From NCBI GenBank assembly GCA_023212645.1, contig JALBYC010000002.1, positions 124,001 to 188,000 on the forward strand: a stretch of 64,000 bases of DNA, in the 5' to 3' direction. The notes beneath the pieces were generated by a model. That model saw nothing but the letters and a program-made list of their open reading frames with translations, was not told the DNA's origin and made no database searches. The stretch is from Farysia itapuensis. Its lineage: Eukaryota; Basidiomycota; Ustilaginomycetes; Ustilaginales; Ustilaginaceae. Both the position numbers and the translations under genes were made by a program. Below are positions 47,601-55,393 of this stretch, in pieces. Each line of letters opens with the position of its first letter. Position 1 is the stretch's first letter.

Positions 47601-50557
47601 GCTCTTTCAGAACTGCTGCGAGTAGTCTAGACTCGCCCAAGCATGCCTCGGCTCGCAGAGCGCTGCTCGGCGCGAAAACGTCGAAACGCAGTCTAGGTTC
47701 CCTGGATACGCCCCTGGCGCGTCACTTTGAGCAAAGCTCGCGCGAAAACTCTCCCCTGGCCGATCTCATTACCAACTTGGAACGTAAAATTAGCAATTCG
47801 GGCAACGCCGGTAGATCGGCAGTGTACCAGGATGCGGCGGCTGCTGTGTCTAGCAGCGAGTTCCTGCATCTTCCGCTTGACAGTGCGCGTCACGGCACAG
47901 TGGACAAGCAAACGCCCTCACCGCCGCTCTCTGATACCGAGCCTTCCTTCCCATCCCTAGCTGGGCCGAGTTCCATGCCGGTCGGATCCAACACTGCTTT
48001 GGTCGAGACAGTATCTGGATCGCGTGAACCTTCCTGGGCTGTCTACTCTGAAAGCACGGAACAGGACGAAGATGACGACGCTTTGACAGACTCTGTGCCA
48101 ACAGCGTCCGCCAGCAATCCCGATACCCGCCGACGCGACACTTTCGGCGGTCTCGCTTCCCTCGTCACCGGCAGTTGGCCACTGTCTGCAACTGGGAGCA
48201 AGATGTCACAGAGCCAGTCGCAAGATTCACGTCTGTCAGCTCCCGGTCAAGACCTCGATGAACAGGCCGAAAGAGGCATTGGCGACGGCGACGATGAGGA
48301 CGACGTCGTTGTTCCCGAGGTCAAAGTCTCTGAGATTGAGAACCACCTCGCTGTCGTTGAAGCTGCGCTCCAGGACAACCAACAGGAGGGAAGTTTCGAT
48401 CCGACGTCGTTGCGACAGAGTATTTCGGTGATGCCGTTCCAGCACGCCAACATGTCGTCTGCCAGCGTCTTGTCGCCCGAAAGCAGCTTCTTAGCCCCGA
48501 GTGAGCCGAATCTCGGCGATGTCTCGATGCCTGGCCAATGGACGAGCGGAACTCCGTATGGTCTGAATGAAGAGGGACAGCGCATCACGCTCGCGCCCGA
48601 CTCTCACGATGCGCTGGCTGATGCCGTCCGCAGCGTGCGCAAAGCCATCAGTAGCTCGCACCTCATCGATACGCTCGATGCGCCCAAACTTGACGCAGGC
48701 CGTTCGTTCGACACCCTGGGCTCGACTCTGCAGCATGCCGATACGGATGGAGTCGTCGCTGACAACGGTGAGGGTGAAATCTCGATGTTTTCGGAAGCAA
48801 CGCCGGCGCGGGTCGCCCGAAAGCGGCAGGAGGGCATGCGCGATATTGAAGAAGCCTATGTGCGCATGATTGCCCTGGTCCAGTCTACGGCCATCGGCGC
48901 GACTCCGTCACCACTCATACGGTCCGACGAGGCCCGTGACGGCGTCGACTCGTCTCAGCAGAAGAGGTACGGCCTTCTCAGTCCCGGATCGAACCAGTCG
49001 TACTTTGGATCGCCGCTCGCCAAGTCGTCCAACCTGGCCACCGAGCCGCTGACGGAGGATCGCGGAGCCAGTCAGACGCGAGATGGGCCGGTGGGAGCTG
49101 GCCGTACGCCAAGCACCTCTTTGTCCGGTCTGATGGGTATGCCAATGGATGGTGCTAGCAAGTTGGTCCGACCGGGAAGCATGTCATCCGAGTCGTCTAC
49201 GCTCGAAGCCATTCGCGACAGTGTGGCGAATAGCGTCTACCAGCAACGACGGCAGTCGTCTGACTCCAAGTCCAACACCAGTCGATACTCGCAGCAGCTG
49301 CTCAGTCGCGACCCAGCATCGTCGTCGTTGAGTGACGGGTTCCGAAAGCGCTTCAGCAGCGACAACACGGTGGGACATGCCAGCTCTGTCGGTGGCCATA
49401 CGTCGCCCTCGATCACGGCCAAGACACTGGGCACGCCACGCTCGTACAACACTTCGGCCTCGCAGCAGTCATTTGGCAACATCCTACGTCGCCACGAGCT
49501 GGAGAAGGAGTCTCTGCTCGACACTCTAGAGCGCACGCGCGCCGATGTGTCGGGTCTGCAGGCTCGCAATGAGAGTCTAACGGCCGACTTGCATGCCGAA
49601 GTGACGCGCGTGCTGGAGCTCGAGCGTGAACTCGAACGTCGAGAGACGCGCGAACTCAAGATGGTCGGCCAAATTCAAGACCTGGAGAGCGAGCTGCTGG
49701 AACTACGCTACCTGGACCAGCAACTGAACAATGTCGACCGCACGTTGGACTCGGATGAAGCCGAGTCGATTATGGATATTGAGCTTCCCACGTCGCTGAC
49801 GCAGAAGAGCCGTATTGATCAGTGGGCACAGACGACGGGTCAACGAGAACGACATGCCACTGCTCCTTCATCCAACGCTGCCGCTAAGAGTGGGGCATCT
49901 GCGCTCAAGCCGACACATCGGAGCGTGCGGTCGGAAGCGTTCCTCTCCGGCTTCACGAGCGTTGCGGCTGCTGCTGCGGGTGCGGGTGCGAGCTCGATGC
50001 CGCCGAGTCGAAGCGAGCAGATCTTGGGCCGGCCGGTATCGCTGGTGAATGGCCCTGCCGGCTTGACACGCGAGATGCCAGAACGGTCGAGTCAAATGTC
50101 ACCGCTGACGACGCCTCGAAGTAGCAGTCTGCTGCGGCCGTCCAAGTCGTCGAGCAAGTCTGGACGTGGCACCCAGCCGGCATCGCTAATGCAGAGCTCG
50201 GTGAGCGACGAAGGCAGTGATTGGAAATTGGCTGATGAACAAGCCCCAGAGATGGACGAGCCAGAAACACAAGCAGCACCGGCACCGGTGAAGCGAGGAG
50301 ACGCAGCCTCGCCGTCCCCTGCACGCATCGTCAGCGCGGGACGGTACAACTCAGGCCTCCCCCGTCCCAGCTCGGTCATTAGCAAGCTGGGCATTGCGTC
50401 GGGGACGAATGGCGCGGATACGGCCGCCACACGCAGCACCTCTTCCCGCCTCCCCCGACTTGGATCGAGGTACAACACGGCTTCGTCCAGTATCTCGGAC
50501 CGGTCCGCTGCTCCATCCCTCGCGTCTATCTTCAACCCTCCACCACCGTCCCACTAA
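44618..50557 (+). CDS. Very large disordered protein with a C-terminal coiled coil, function unknown
   Basis: 1979 residues, ATG at 44618, open through 5.9 kb. Almost entirely Ser/Pro/Asp/Glu-rich low-complexity sequence, with basic Ser-rich clusters such as RRSSLGRRRRSRD near 770 and SFIRRLIRRASLKGKS near 700. A heptad-rich coiled coil at about 1619-1710 begins SFGNILRRHELEKESLLDTL and ends with LRYLDQQLNNVDRTL. No enzyme or membrane domain is recognised. The composition resembles fungal polarity, cortex or microtubule adaptor proteins, but this is only a guess. A GTAAGT at 45637 and an AT-rich patch at 45115-45180 could mark short unspliced introns, so the exact protein is not certain. Confidence 0.72.
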   Translation: MVLRLSWRLDKKDHDSRKACNDENRADMDGCTTQQNTLSRKAKQSYTRVRRSFSATRRTEGEADVSSLPSRKRWSASLSRLLQRSPPLMLTDGPARYASPTTQTRRRDSASLISLEPIAIGEASNAGMQREASSNPIQTLAGSGMAHPFTPFPFTRQSQLGTRRRLFKLVDCDCRCDNPKSLKSDKISSELEYGLGQCESFPFASLRSSDRKSHPLATTASLPPSSTSPSTQLSSLQHWCQQSDQPSWLKQQHLQQLRYSSAGDFVHQPHPFGVWHSRRSEPTSLPHPPFRSASGHFAHQPRRVAGQLHTRNAHSLGDISDIIAKLPSRIDRAWVGYTDVSTSGFPFIMPESGSEATNTPGSELASLHMARSRSDFGSIIEKEDESSDNETNAASRDVSQLTQKGEEETVLRPQSFLSTASRQPLLAEHHHTAESPLPPTDEEHTQVTSADDASVAAVPGVNGTKQLSDSSDHPHDGDEHQTDAIASRPQSRTISEDNEHISPENNLESQQDGQHAQVTEGSDETEHTATSDGQTAEEPPTHGSSHQASDVVQAPSPVSESVESSPIMKLQTLDAGAEANTASALPPDEHMQTLPESDATPRQEYTDIHRSPSPSASTSAMHMPNNIANLPLGLQDNRAPVTREPRQRAESELGHVRSPTKAFFFPSRSSAQFSTMSAQERSDILQGKPSKVGGSFIRRLIRRASLKGKSQSVGTTPNWIIAPSRNSTALATELELAEDHEADSFSQSKSSLKGVSRRSSLGRRRRSRDAMSGKQIRSTSFFSPFRAREPPAQRRRASFSSAAVSGSKSLAAEGLPASASMVPLTQILSEAPPKSTHSYDFASRSEEEELLQTPPQPMLPRLEDNEDDDDTTQRPSSQVTDRTDTSTSLGMALSSRSPFNFQDSLGLNELAASGRQQSQPAGVEAARSARGQGPASPDGFARPKVSIPRMWQGIEPTHDTDDMHTAMSESDDDHDFHTSDYNAPASKFDTITSSSSFRTAASSLDSPKHASARRALLGAKTSKRSLGSLDTPLARHFEQSSRENSPLADLITNLERKISNSGNAGRSAVYQDAAAAVSSSEFLHLPLDSARHGTVDKQTPSPPLSDTEPSFPSLAGPSSMPVGSNTALVETVSGSREPSWAVYSESTEQDEDDDALTDSVPTASASNPDTRRRDTFGGLASLVTGSWPLSATGSKMSQSQSQDSRLSAPGQDLDEQAERGIGDGDDEDDVVVPEVKVSEIENHLAVVEAALQDNQQEGSFDPTSLRQSISVMPFQHANMSSASVLSPESSFLAPSEPNLGDVSMPGQWTSGTPYGLNEEGQRITLAPDSHDALADAVRSVRKAISSSHLIDTLDAPKLDAGRSFDTLGSTLQHADTDGVVADNGEGEISMFSEATPARVARKRQEGMRDIEEAYVRMIALVQSTAIGATPSPLIRSDEARDGVDSSQQKRYGLLSPGSNQSYFGSPLAKSSNLATEPLTEDRGASQTRDGPVGAGRTPSTSLSGLMGMPMDGASKLVRPGSMSSESSTLEAIRDSVANSVYQQRRQSSDSKSNTSRYSQQLLSRDPASSSLSDGFRKRFSSDNTVGHASSVGGHTSPSITAKTLGTPRSYNTSASQQSFGNILRRHELEKESLLDTLERTRADVSGLQARNESLTADLHAEVTRVLELERELERRETRELKMVGQIQDLESELLELRYLDQQLNNVDRTLDSDEAESIMDIELPTSLTQKSRIDQWAQTTGQRERHATAPSSNAAAKSGASALKPTHRSVRSEAFLSGFTSVAAAAAGAGASSMPPSRSEQILGRPVSLVNGPAGLTREMPERSSQMSPLTTPRSSSLLRPSKSSSKSGRGTQPASLMQSSVSDEGSDWKLADEQAPEMDEPETQAAPAPVKRGDAASPSPARIVSAGRYNSGLPRPSSVISKLGIASGTNGADTAATRSTSSRLPRLGSRYNTASSSISDRSAAPSLASIFNPPPPSH

Positions 50558-50752
50558 CCCCAGCGTTGCTCTTTCCCCCATTATCACGAACTTAATGATA
50601 CCTGTTTTACACAATACTGTTACAAAGTGATGGATGGGGTGAGCCGATCAGGCGGGATGGCACCGCTGGCGGTGAAAGGTCTTGCTCTCTCGAGAAGGGT
50701 GTTCCGCCGTCGGAGGGCAAGGTGGGGTATAGTTCGGGTAATGCGCTTGTTT

Positions 50753-50989
50753 TTAGCCTCTGACGCGTTTTCGAGCGCCATTGATGTGTCTCCTAGCAAT
50801 GGTTCTGGAACCTCTGAGGCCGTTGGAAAGATCGATCTGGTGTGCGAGTCTTGATTCGTTGGCTAGACGTTGGAGGTAGATGAGAAAGGCGAGCATGACG
50901 TATAGATCGGCAGTTTTGGAGAGTCGAACGTTGGGCGGGAGGTGTGCTCGTATGAGTCTCTTGATCAGCGATCTTGCCGGCAACTTCAT
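50753..50989 (-). CDS. CENP-W/Wip1-like histone-fold kinetochore protein
   Basis: 78 residues from the ATG at 50989. It aligns by eye to animal CENP-W over its whole length: LPARSLIKRLIRAHLPP corresponds to the APRGFLKRVFKRKKP segment. LSKTADLYVMLAFLIYLQRL with NESR corresponds to the helix ending HRLAEESR. SRTIARRHINGARKRVRG corresponds to the final helix before the terminal KSRG. Small, basic and all-helical, as expected of the histone-fold partner of CENP-T, which binds centromeric DNA and recruits the Ndc80 complex. No upstream exon is needed. It shares a 180-base divergent promoter with CSN6. Short enough to be dropped by length filters. Confidence 0.8.
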   Translation of the reverse strand: MKLPARSLIKRLIRAHLPPNVRLSKTADLYVMLAFLIYLQRLANESRLAHQIDLSNGLRGSRTIARRHINGARKRVRG

Positions 50990-51169
50990 TGTCGAACACG
51001 TATGTATGGTGGTTAGAGAATAACACGCGGCTTGGAATTTTGGTGGGCGTCTGGCAGCGCACGCAGCAACGACGCGCGCACGTGAGGGCTTCAAACATGG
51101 CCCAAAAAACCAAAAGGTGGAGGAATTCGTCAACGATGCACAATAGCGTGTGTGTGTCCTGTCAACGAC

Positions 51170-52468
51170 ATGGCGGAAAGTCAAGCAGTCGTGCTCGACT
51201 CGGCCAGCGTAGGCAGCAACATCCGGCTGTAAGTATGATCCAGTGCGCTTTGTGCGGCAATTCGCTCGGCGGGGGGCTGAAATATCCGCGGTTGGTTGTG
51301 GACAGACATCCTCTTCCCATCCTCAATATTTCAGAGCATCTGGTGCGAACCAGGCTACAAACCAGCGATGCTTCCACCAAAGGTGAGTTAAAAGCAACGG
51401 CTGACGACAGCAGATGCGCATTTGGCTCACTCAGTGCTGTACATCACAGTATATGGTATTCTTCTGGGTACACAGCAAGGCCGAGACGTGGAGATTCAAA
51501 ACACATTCGAGCTCAATTTGACCCGGACTAGCGAAACAGCGCCGTTGTTGATCAACCACGCTTTTCTTAAAGCAAGACAGGATCAGTACAAACAGGTTTT
51601 CCCGACGCTAGACCTGCTTGGCTGGTACACGGTTGGGTCTGTGCCGACGAGAGAGGATCTGGAAGTGCACAAGCAGTTATTGTCGTACCACGATACGCCG
51701 ATACTCGTGCAGCTGGATCAGCGTGTTTCGACTTTCGACGCGGTTGATAGGGATGGAGAGCTGCCGATTCGGGTGTACGAATCGGTGGTGGAGCTGGTGA
51801 AAGGCGAGACGAGCAGCTTCTTTGTACCGGCTGGGTATCGAATCGAAACGGGCGAGGCGGAACGTATAGCGGTAGACTATGCCAGTAAAGACGGCGCAGG
51901 CGCCGACTCAAGTCTGGAAAGCACCATGCTGACCAGCGTACAGACGCAGTACAACGCCATCAGCAAATTGCACGACCGCATCAAGACCGTCTTGACCTAC
52001 CTCGCCGCAGTCAAGGCCGGCAGCGCGACGTGGGACGTGGAAGCGATGCGACAAATTCAGACAGTCAGCGCCAATCTGCCCAACAGCGTCCTGCCCGAGC
52101 TGCACCAGGAGCTCTTACGGGTATGTGCCCGCTGTGGTTCTCTTGCTTTCGTAAACCTTCAGTCACTGACTCTGCTGATTTCATACTAGGAACACAACGA
52201 CGTCCTGCTGACCAACTACCTGTCTGTCATGACGGAGAGTCTCCACGCACTCAACGAGGTAAGCCTTGGCTCAGAGCGAATGCACCCACGTCGTCAGACA
52301 CTGAACCTCTTTTTTCTTTGACAGCTTACGGACAAGTTTGAAGTGTTCCAGAGCCGGTCGCGGGACGAGAACAACGGTGATGGGGGTGATGCCGGCATGC
52401 TAGTCGGAAGCGGGCCGCCTCAGCGCCACTCGAGCCGCACGTCGGCGTCTCGCTCCATCTTTGCTTAG
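51170..52468 (+). CDS. CSN6: COP9 signalosome subunit 6, five exons
   Basis: Exons 51170-51228, 51306-51382, 51450-52120, 52190-52258 and 52325-52468 total 1020 nt and give 339 residues. Donors are GTAAGT, GTGAGT, GTATGT and GTAAGC; acceptors are gacag, cacag, ctag and gacag; all phases agree. The MPN domain begins HPLPILNISEHLVR, then VYGILLGTQQGRDVEIQNTF. The metal-binding JAMM residues are absent, as in CSN6 (MPN-minus). The C-terminal helices NDVLLTNYLSVMTESLHALN and LTDKFEVF are the family's bundle segment. CSN6 pairs with CSN5, the deneddylase that removes NEDD8 from cullins. Single-frame translation gives only exon 3. Confidence 0.94.
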
Positions 52469-53625
52469 ATCTGCCATTCTGCCCAGCCAGGCGCAATCAG
52501 TAAAAGGCGTGATACAGTCCAGACCCTTTTTGAGGAGATCTATTGAGTGAGATCGTTATCCGCACCGGCGTCATATGGTCTACGACGCAAAGGAAGCTAA
52601 GCGTTCGCCGTCAAGCTCCGATTCAGATTCAGATCCAGCGCTGGAGTGTGAAGTTGCCAATGTCCCTCCGTGGAATGTACGGGATGTGGAATGTGGAATG
52701 CGGCCTTTGGTCCGCAGTTTAGGCGTTTCAACGTGTCCCCGCTGCAGGGAAGAGCACAAATCTCCGATGTGAAAGCAAAACGAAACGGTCTAACAAGGCT
52801 CTCGCACTAACGCGGAAAGCGCGAAGCGCGTATCGCGCGGCACTAGGCCCGTGGATGACAGGCACAGAGCGTGTTAGGGGTCCAGACCCTTCGGCAGAGT
52901 AGCGTGATTAAGACAAGCGAGATGAAGCGAGATGCATGAGTTATTTATTGTCTCTGTGGCAATGGGACCGGAACCGAGATGACGGCAGATTGGTCGGGGT
53001 GAGAAAGGCGAGAGGCATGATCGGCATCGGGATAGGAGTTGCGGTGCCAACATCTCCTCTCCGCCCCTTTCCTTTTGTCTCTCTGGCCAAAAGAGGAAAG
53101 TGTCGGCGGAACGGGGGTATAGCCGAGCGAGGGAAAAGTGGTACATGGCATGATGCAGAAGCTGATGACGGCCTGCGTTGGTGGAAAAAATCATGCTAGA
53201 CCATCTACGCCATGTGTCTCATGTTGTTTTGGGTTGGGGATGCAGGAGCTAGCTGTATGCGGAAGGGGCTAAGGCGGGACCGACTTGTCTTGGAGGGCGG
53301 GACTAGAAAGTGGCTGGCAAAGAATTGAAATTAATGGCAAATAGATTCGGAAAAGGTAGGCCAGGGTCTGGGTCTCGCCCCTCGGCTCCATGGGGGCCAA
53401 ACCGAAGCAAAAGATGGCTGAAATTGTACCCCTTTTACAGCCAAAAAGGCAGAAAGGCAAAATGGCGACGGCGTAACCGTGACCTGACAGTCAAGCGGTA
53501 GCAGTGCCAGTGCCAGCCTCAATCGCGTACCGCCATTCCCTTCCACCACCATCCGCTCTTCGCCTTTCCTCTCGTCTCCTTGTCATCGTCGTCGTCGTCG
53601 GAGGACGCTGCGTTTTGCGAACGGA
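52469..53625. other. 1.16 kb without a recognised gene
   Basis: Holds the CSN6 3' UTR and the promoter of the Ser/Pro-rich gene. The 12-mer GTCCAGACCCTT occurs at about 52517 and again at about 52879. A GC-rich near-palindromic run (GCGCGAAGCGCG, followed by TATCGCGCGG) is at about 52820-52840. Open frames here are not protein-like, and no tRNA fold was found. Confidence 0.5.
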
Positions 53626-55086
53626 ATGTCTGTCGTGATCAGACAATCACCCGCGTCTCCATCCTCGCCCATCTCGAGACGCGGCTCCTGGGTCGACCTA
53701 CCTAGCGCGCCTTCTTCTCGTCGAACTTCTCTCGTCGACTTTTCCAGTGCCTCGCCCGAGAACGTCCCTGTCAACCCAACTGCATCTCTCGTCCATCTCC
53801 TCACAGCATTGCCTACCGCATTACACGGCATGAAGCGCAAATTCGAAACAGAACCTGCTCTTTCCCCCTTTCGCAAGGCTTCTGCCGCCGACATTCATCT
53901 GCCTTCTGATCCCAGTCGTCGTGCCAGCATCATCAACCTTGCCACCGCTGCCGCTGCTGCTGTCCTTCAGAGTCAAGCAGTCCAAGAACGACGCACGTCC
54001 ACCGTCACAGAACAAGAGTCCAAGCGTCAACGCGTACAGCAGCTCGACTTGCTTTACGAACAGGCTCGCAACGCAACCAACTCGACCACTAGCCATTCCA
54101 CCACTCCACAGCCTGAATCTGCTCCCTTGGACATTCCAGCTTCCAATCTCGCCTCGACTCTTGGCATCACACCCAAAGGCTCGCCTCGGTCCACAGCCCT
54201 GTCTACTCCCACCACACCCAAAAAGCAGCACAGCGCGATCCCTTCCTCCTCTACCGCAGAAGCAGGCAACTCCAGCTTACTCTCAACACCGCAGCCCACT
54301 TCTCCACTCGCTACACGACCAAGGCTTGGCCCCTCGTCGTTAGCTAGCAGTCCAGTCGTAGGCTCCTCTTCCAACACTCCACAACCCACCGACGACAGCA
54401 GCGATGCCTTGCTTCAAGATGTCACGCAAGCAACCGACCAGTTCAACCGCTTCTACCAGTTTGAGAGCCGATGGGCAAAGAAAGCACTAGAGTTAGAGCA
54501 GCGTCGCGCCTCCGTTCGCATCGATCCTCTCTCCAATCCATCCCCACAGCCCCTTGCGCCCATCGCCAATGCCGATGCCGATGCAAGCAAGTCGCCCTCT
54601 CGCGGCAAATCTCAGGGTGCTTCACCCTCGCTCTTTCCCGCATCCTTGGTGACACAGCAGCCCAAAGCACCCGGTTCCACCTCCGTTCGCGGCTCGTCTG
54701 TCGGCGGACTGGCCACCGTCCTTTCCGACTTTGCCGAACTCATTGAAAACCGTCAGCGTTCATGCTCTGGCCTCGAGGCGCTCGTCAAACAGGCAAAGGA
54801 GCTGCCCAAACGTCTCAGTCAGCCCAATCCACAGTTCCGCACCACCTTTGAGGACTTTTCCTGGTCTCGCCGCTCACACACGCCGTCATCGTCTTCAGTC
54901 ATGTCACGCGCAAGTGAATCCAACCAGGCCATCGGTGAAGCTGCTGTCGAGTCCGAGACACTCGCGCCGTCGATGTCTCGCTCACAGTCCAAAAGCAAAG
55001 CGGAAGCTCAACCCACCGCCGCGCAAGAACCAGAGCCGCAGCCAGCTACACCCCGCTCTTCCATGAGCATCGCTAGCATGCTCTAG
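53626..55086 (+). CDS. Ser/Pro/Thr-rich protein of unknown function
   Basis: 486 residues, ATG at 53626, single exon, preceded by a (CGT)n run in the leader. Mostly disordered. More ordered parts are an Ala-rich helix near 105-115 with ERRTSTVTEQESKRQRVQQL behind it, a helical stretch near 265-290 (ATDQFNRFYQFESRWAKKAL), and near 365-420 a segment with LATVLSDFAELIENRQRSCS and LVKQAKELPKRL. KRKFE and KRQR could be nuclear signals. I do not recognise the family. The repeated SRRGS/SSRRTS motifs near the start look like basophilic kinase sites (inference). Confidence 0.72.
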   Translation: MSVVIRQSPASPSSPISRRGSWVDLPSAPSSRRTSLVDFSSASPENVPVNPTASLVHLLTALPTALHGMKRKFETEPALSPFRKASAADIHLPSDPSRRASIINLATAAAAAVLQSQAVQERRTSTVTEQESKRQRVQQLDLLYEQARNATNSTTSHSTTPQPESAPLDIPASNLASTLGITPKGSPRSTALSTPTTPKKQHSAIPSSSTAEAGNSSLLSTPQPTSPLATRPRLGPSSLASSPVVGSSSNTPQPTDDSSDALLQDVTQATDQFNRFYQFESRWAKKALELEQRRASVRIDPLSNPSPQPLAPIANADADASKSPSRGKSQGASPSLFPASLVTQQPKAPGSTSVRGSSVGGLATVLSDFAELIENRQRSCSGLEALVKQAKELPKRLSQPNPQFRTTFEDFSWSRRSHTPSSSSVMSRASESNQAIGEAAVESETLAPSMSRSQSKSKAEAQPTAAQEPEPQPATPRSSMSIASML

Positions 55087-55393
55087 CCTCGGGCCTGGCC
55101 CCACCTCACACATACCCTCCTTTCTCTCGGTCGCTGGTCGCTCCCTTACCCACTCCTCCATTTTCGTGCTTTTGTTTGTCACGCGTCTTTTACTTGTTCC
55201 CCCTCGTGTCTCTTTTTCTTTATCTCTGCTGCTTTTGGTCACGCTTAATTCTACCTTGTCGGGCCCTTGAAAGGGGGCCTTGTTCTTTTTCCCCGTTCCA
55301 CTGCAAGCATGCGTGTGATTATAGAAGACTCAGGTGGCACAGGTGTTGGGTGGTGGCTCAAAAATCGCAATTTCTCTCTCTCGCGGGTGGACA
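55087..55393. other. Convergent 3' region, no gene seen
   Basis: 307 bases between the stops of the Ser/Pro-rich gene (+) and the FAD monooxygenase (-). Very pyrimidine-rich on +. Presumed 3' UTRs. Confidence 0.5.

Noticed and set aside
52575..52772. 65-codon frame with CPRCREEHK, reminiscent of a zinc knuckle
   Set aside because: Too few paired cysteines and no supporting context.
52815..52845. GC-rich run GCGCGAAGCGCG with a following CGCGCGG, considered as a structured RNA
   Set aside because: Only short overlapping self-complementary pieces; no extended stem, Pol III box or terminator.
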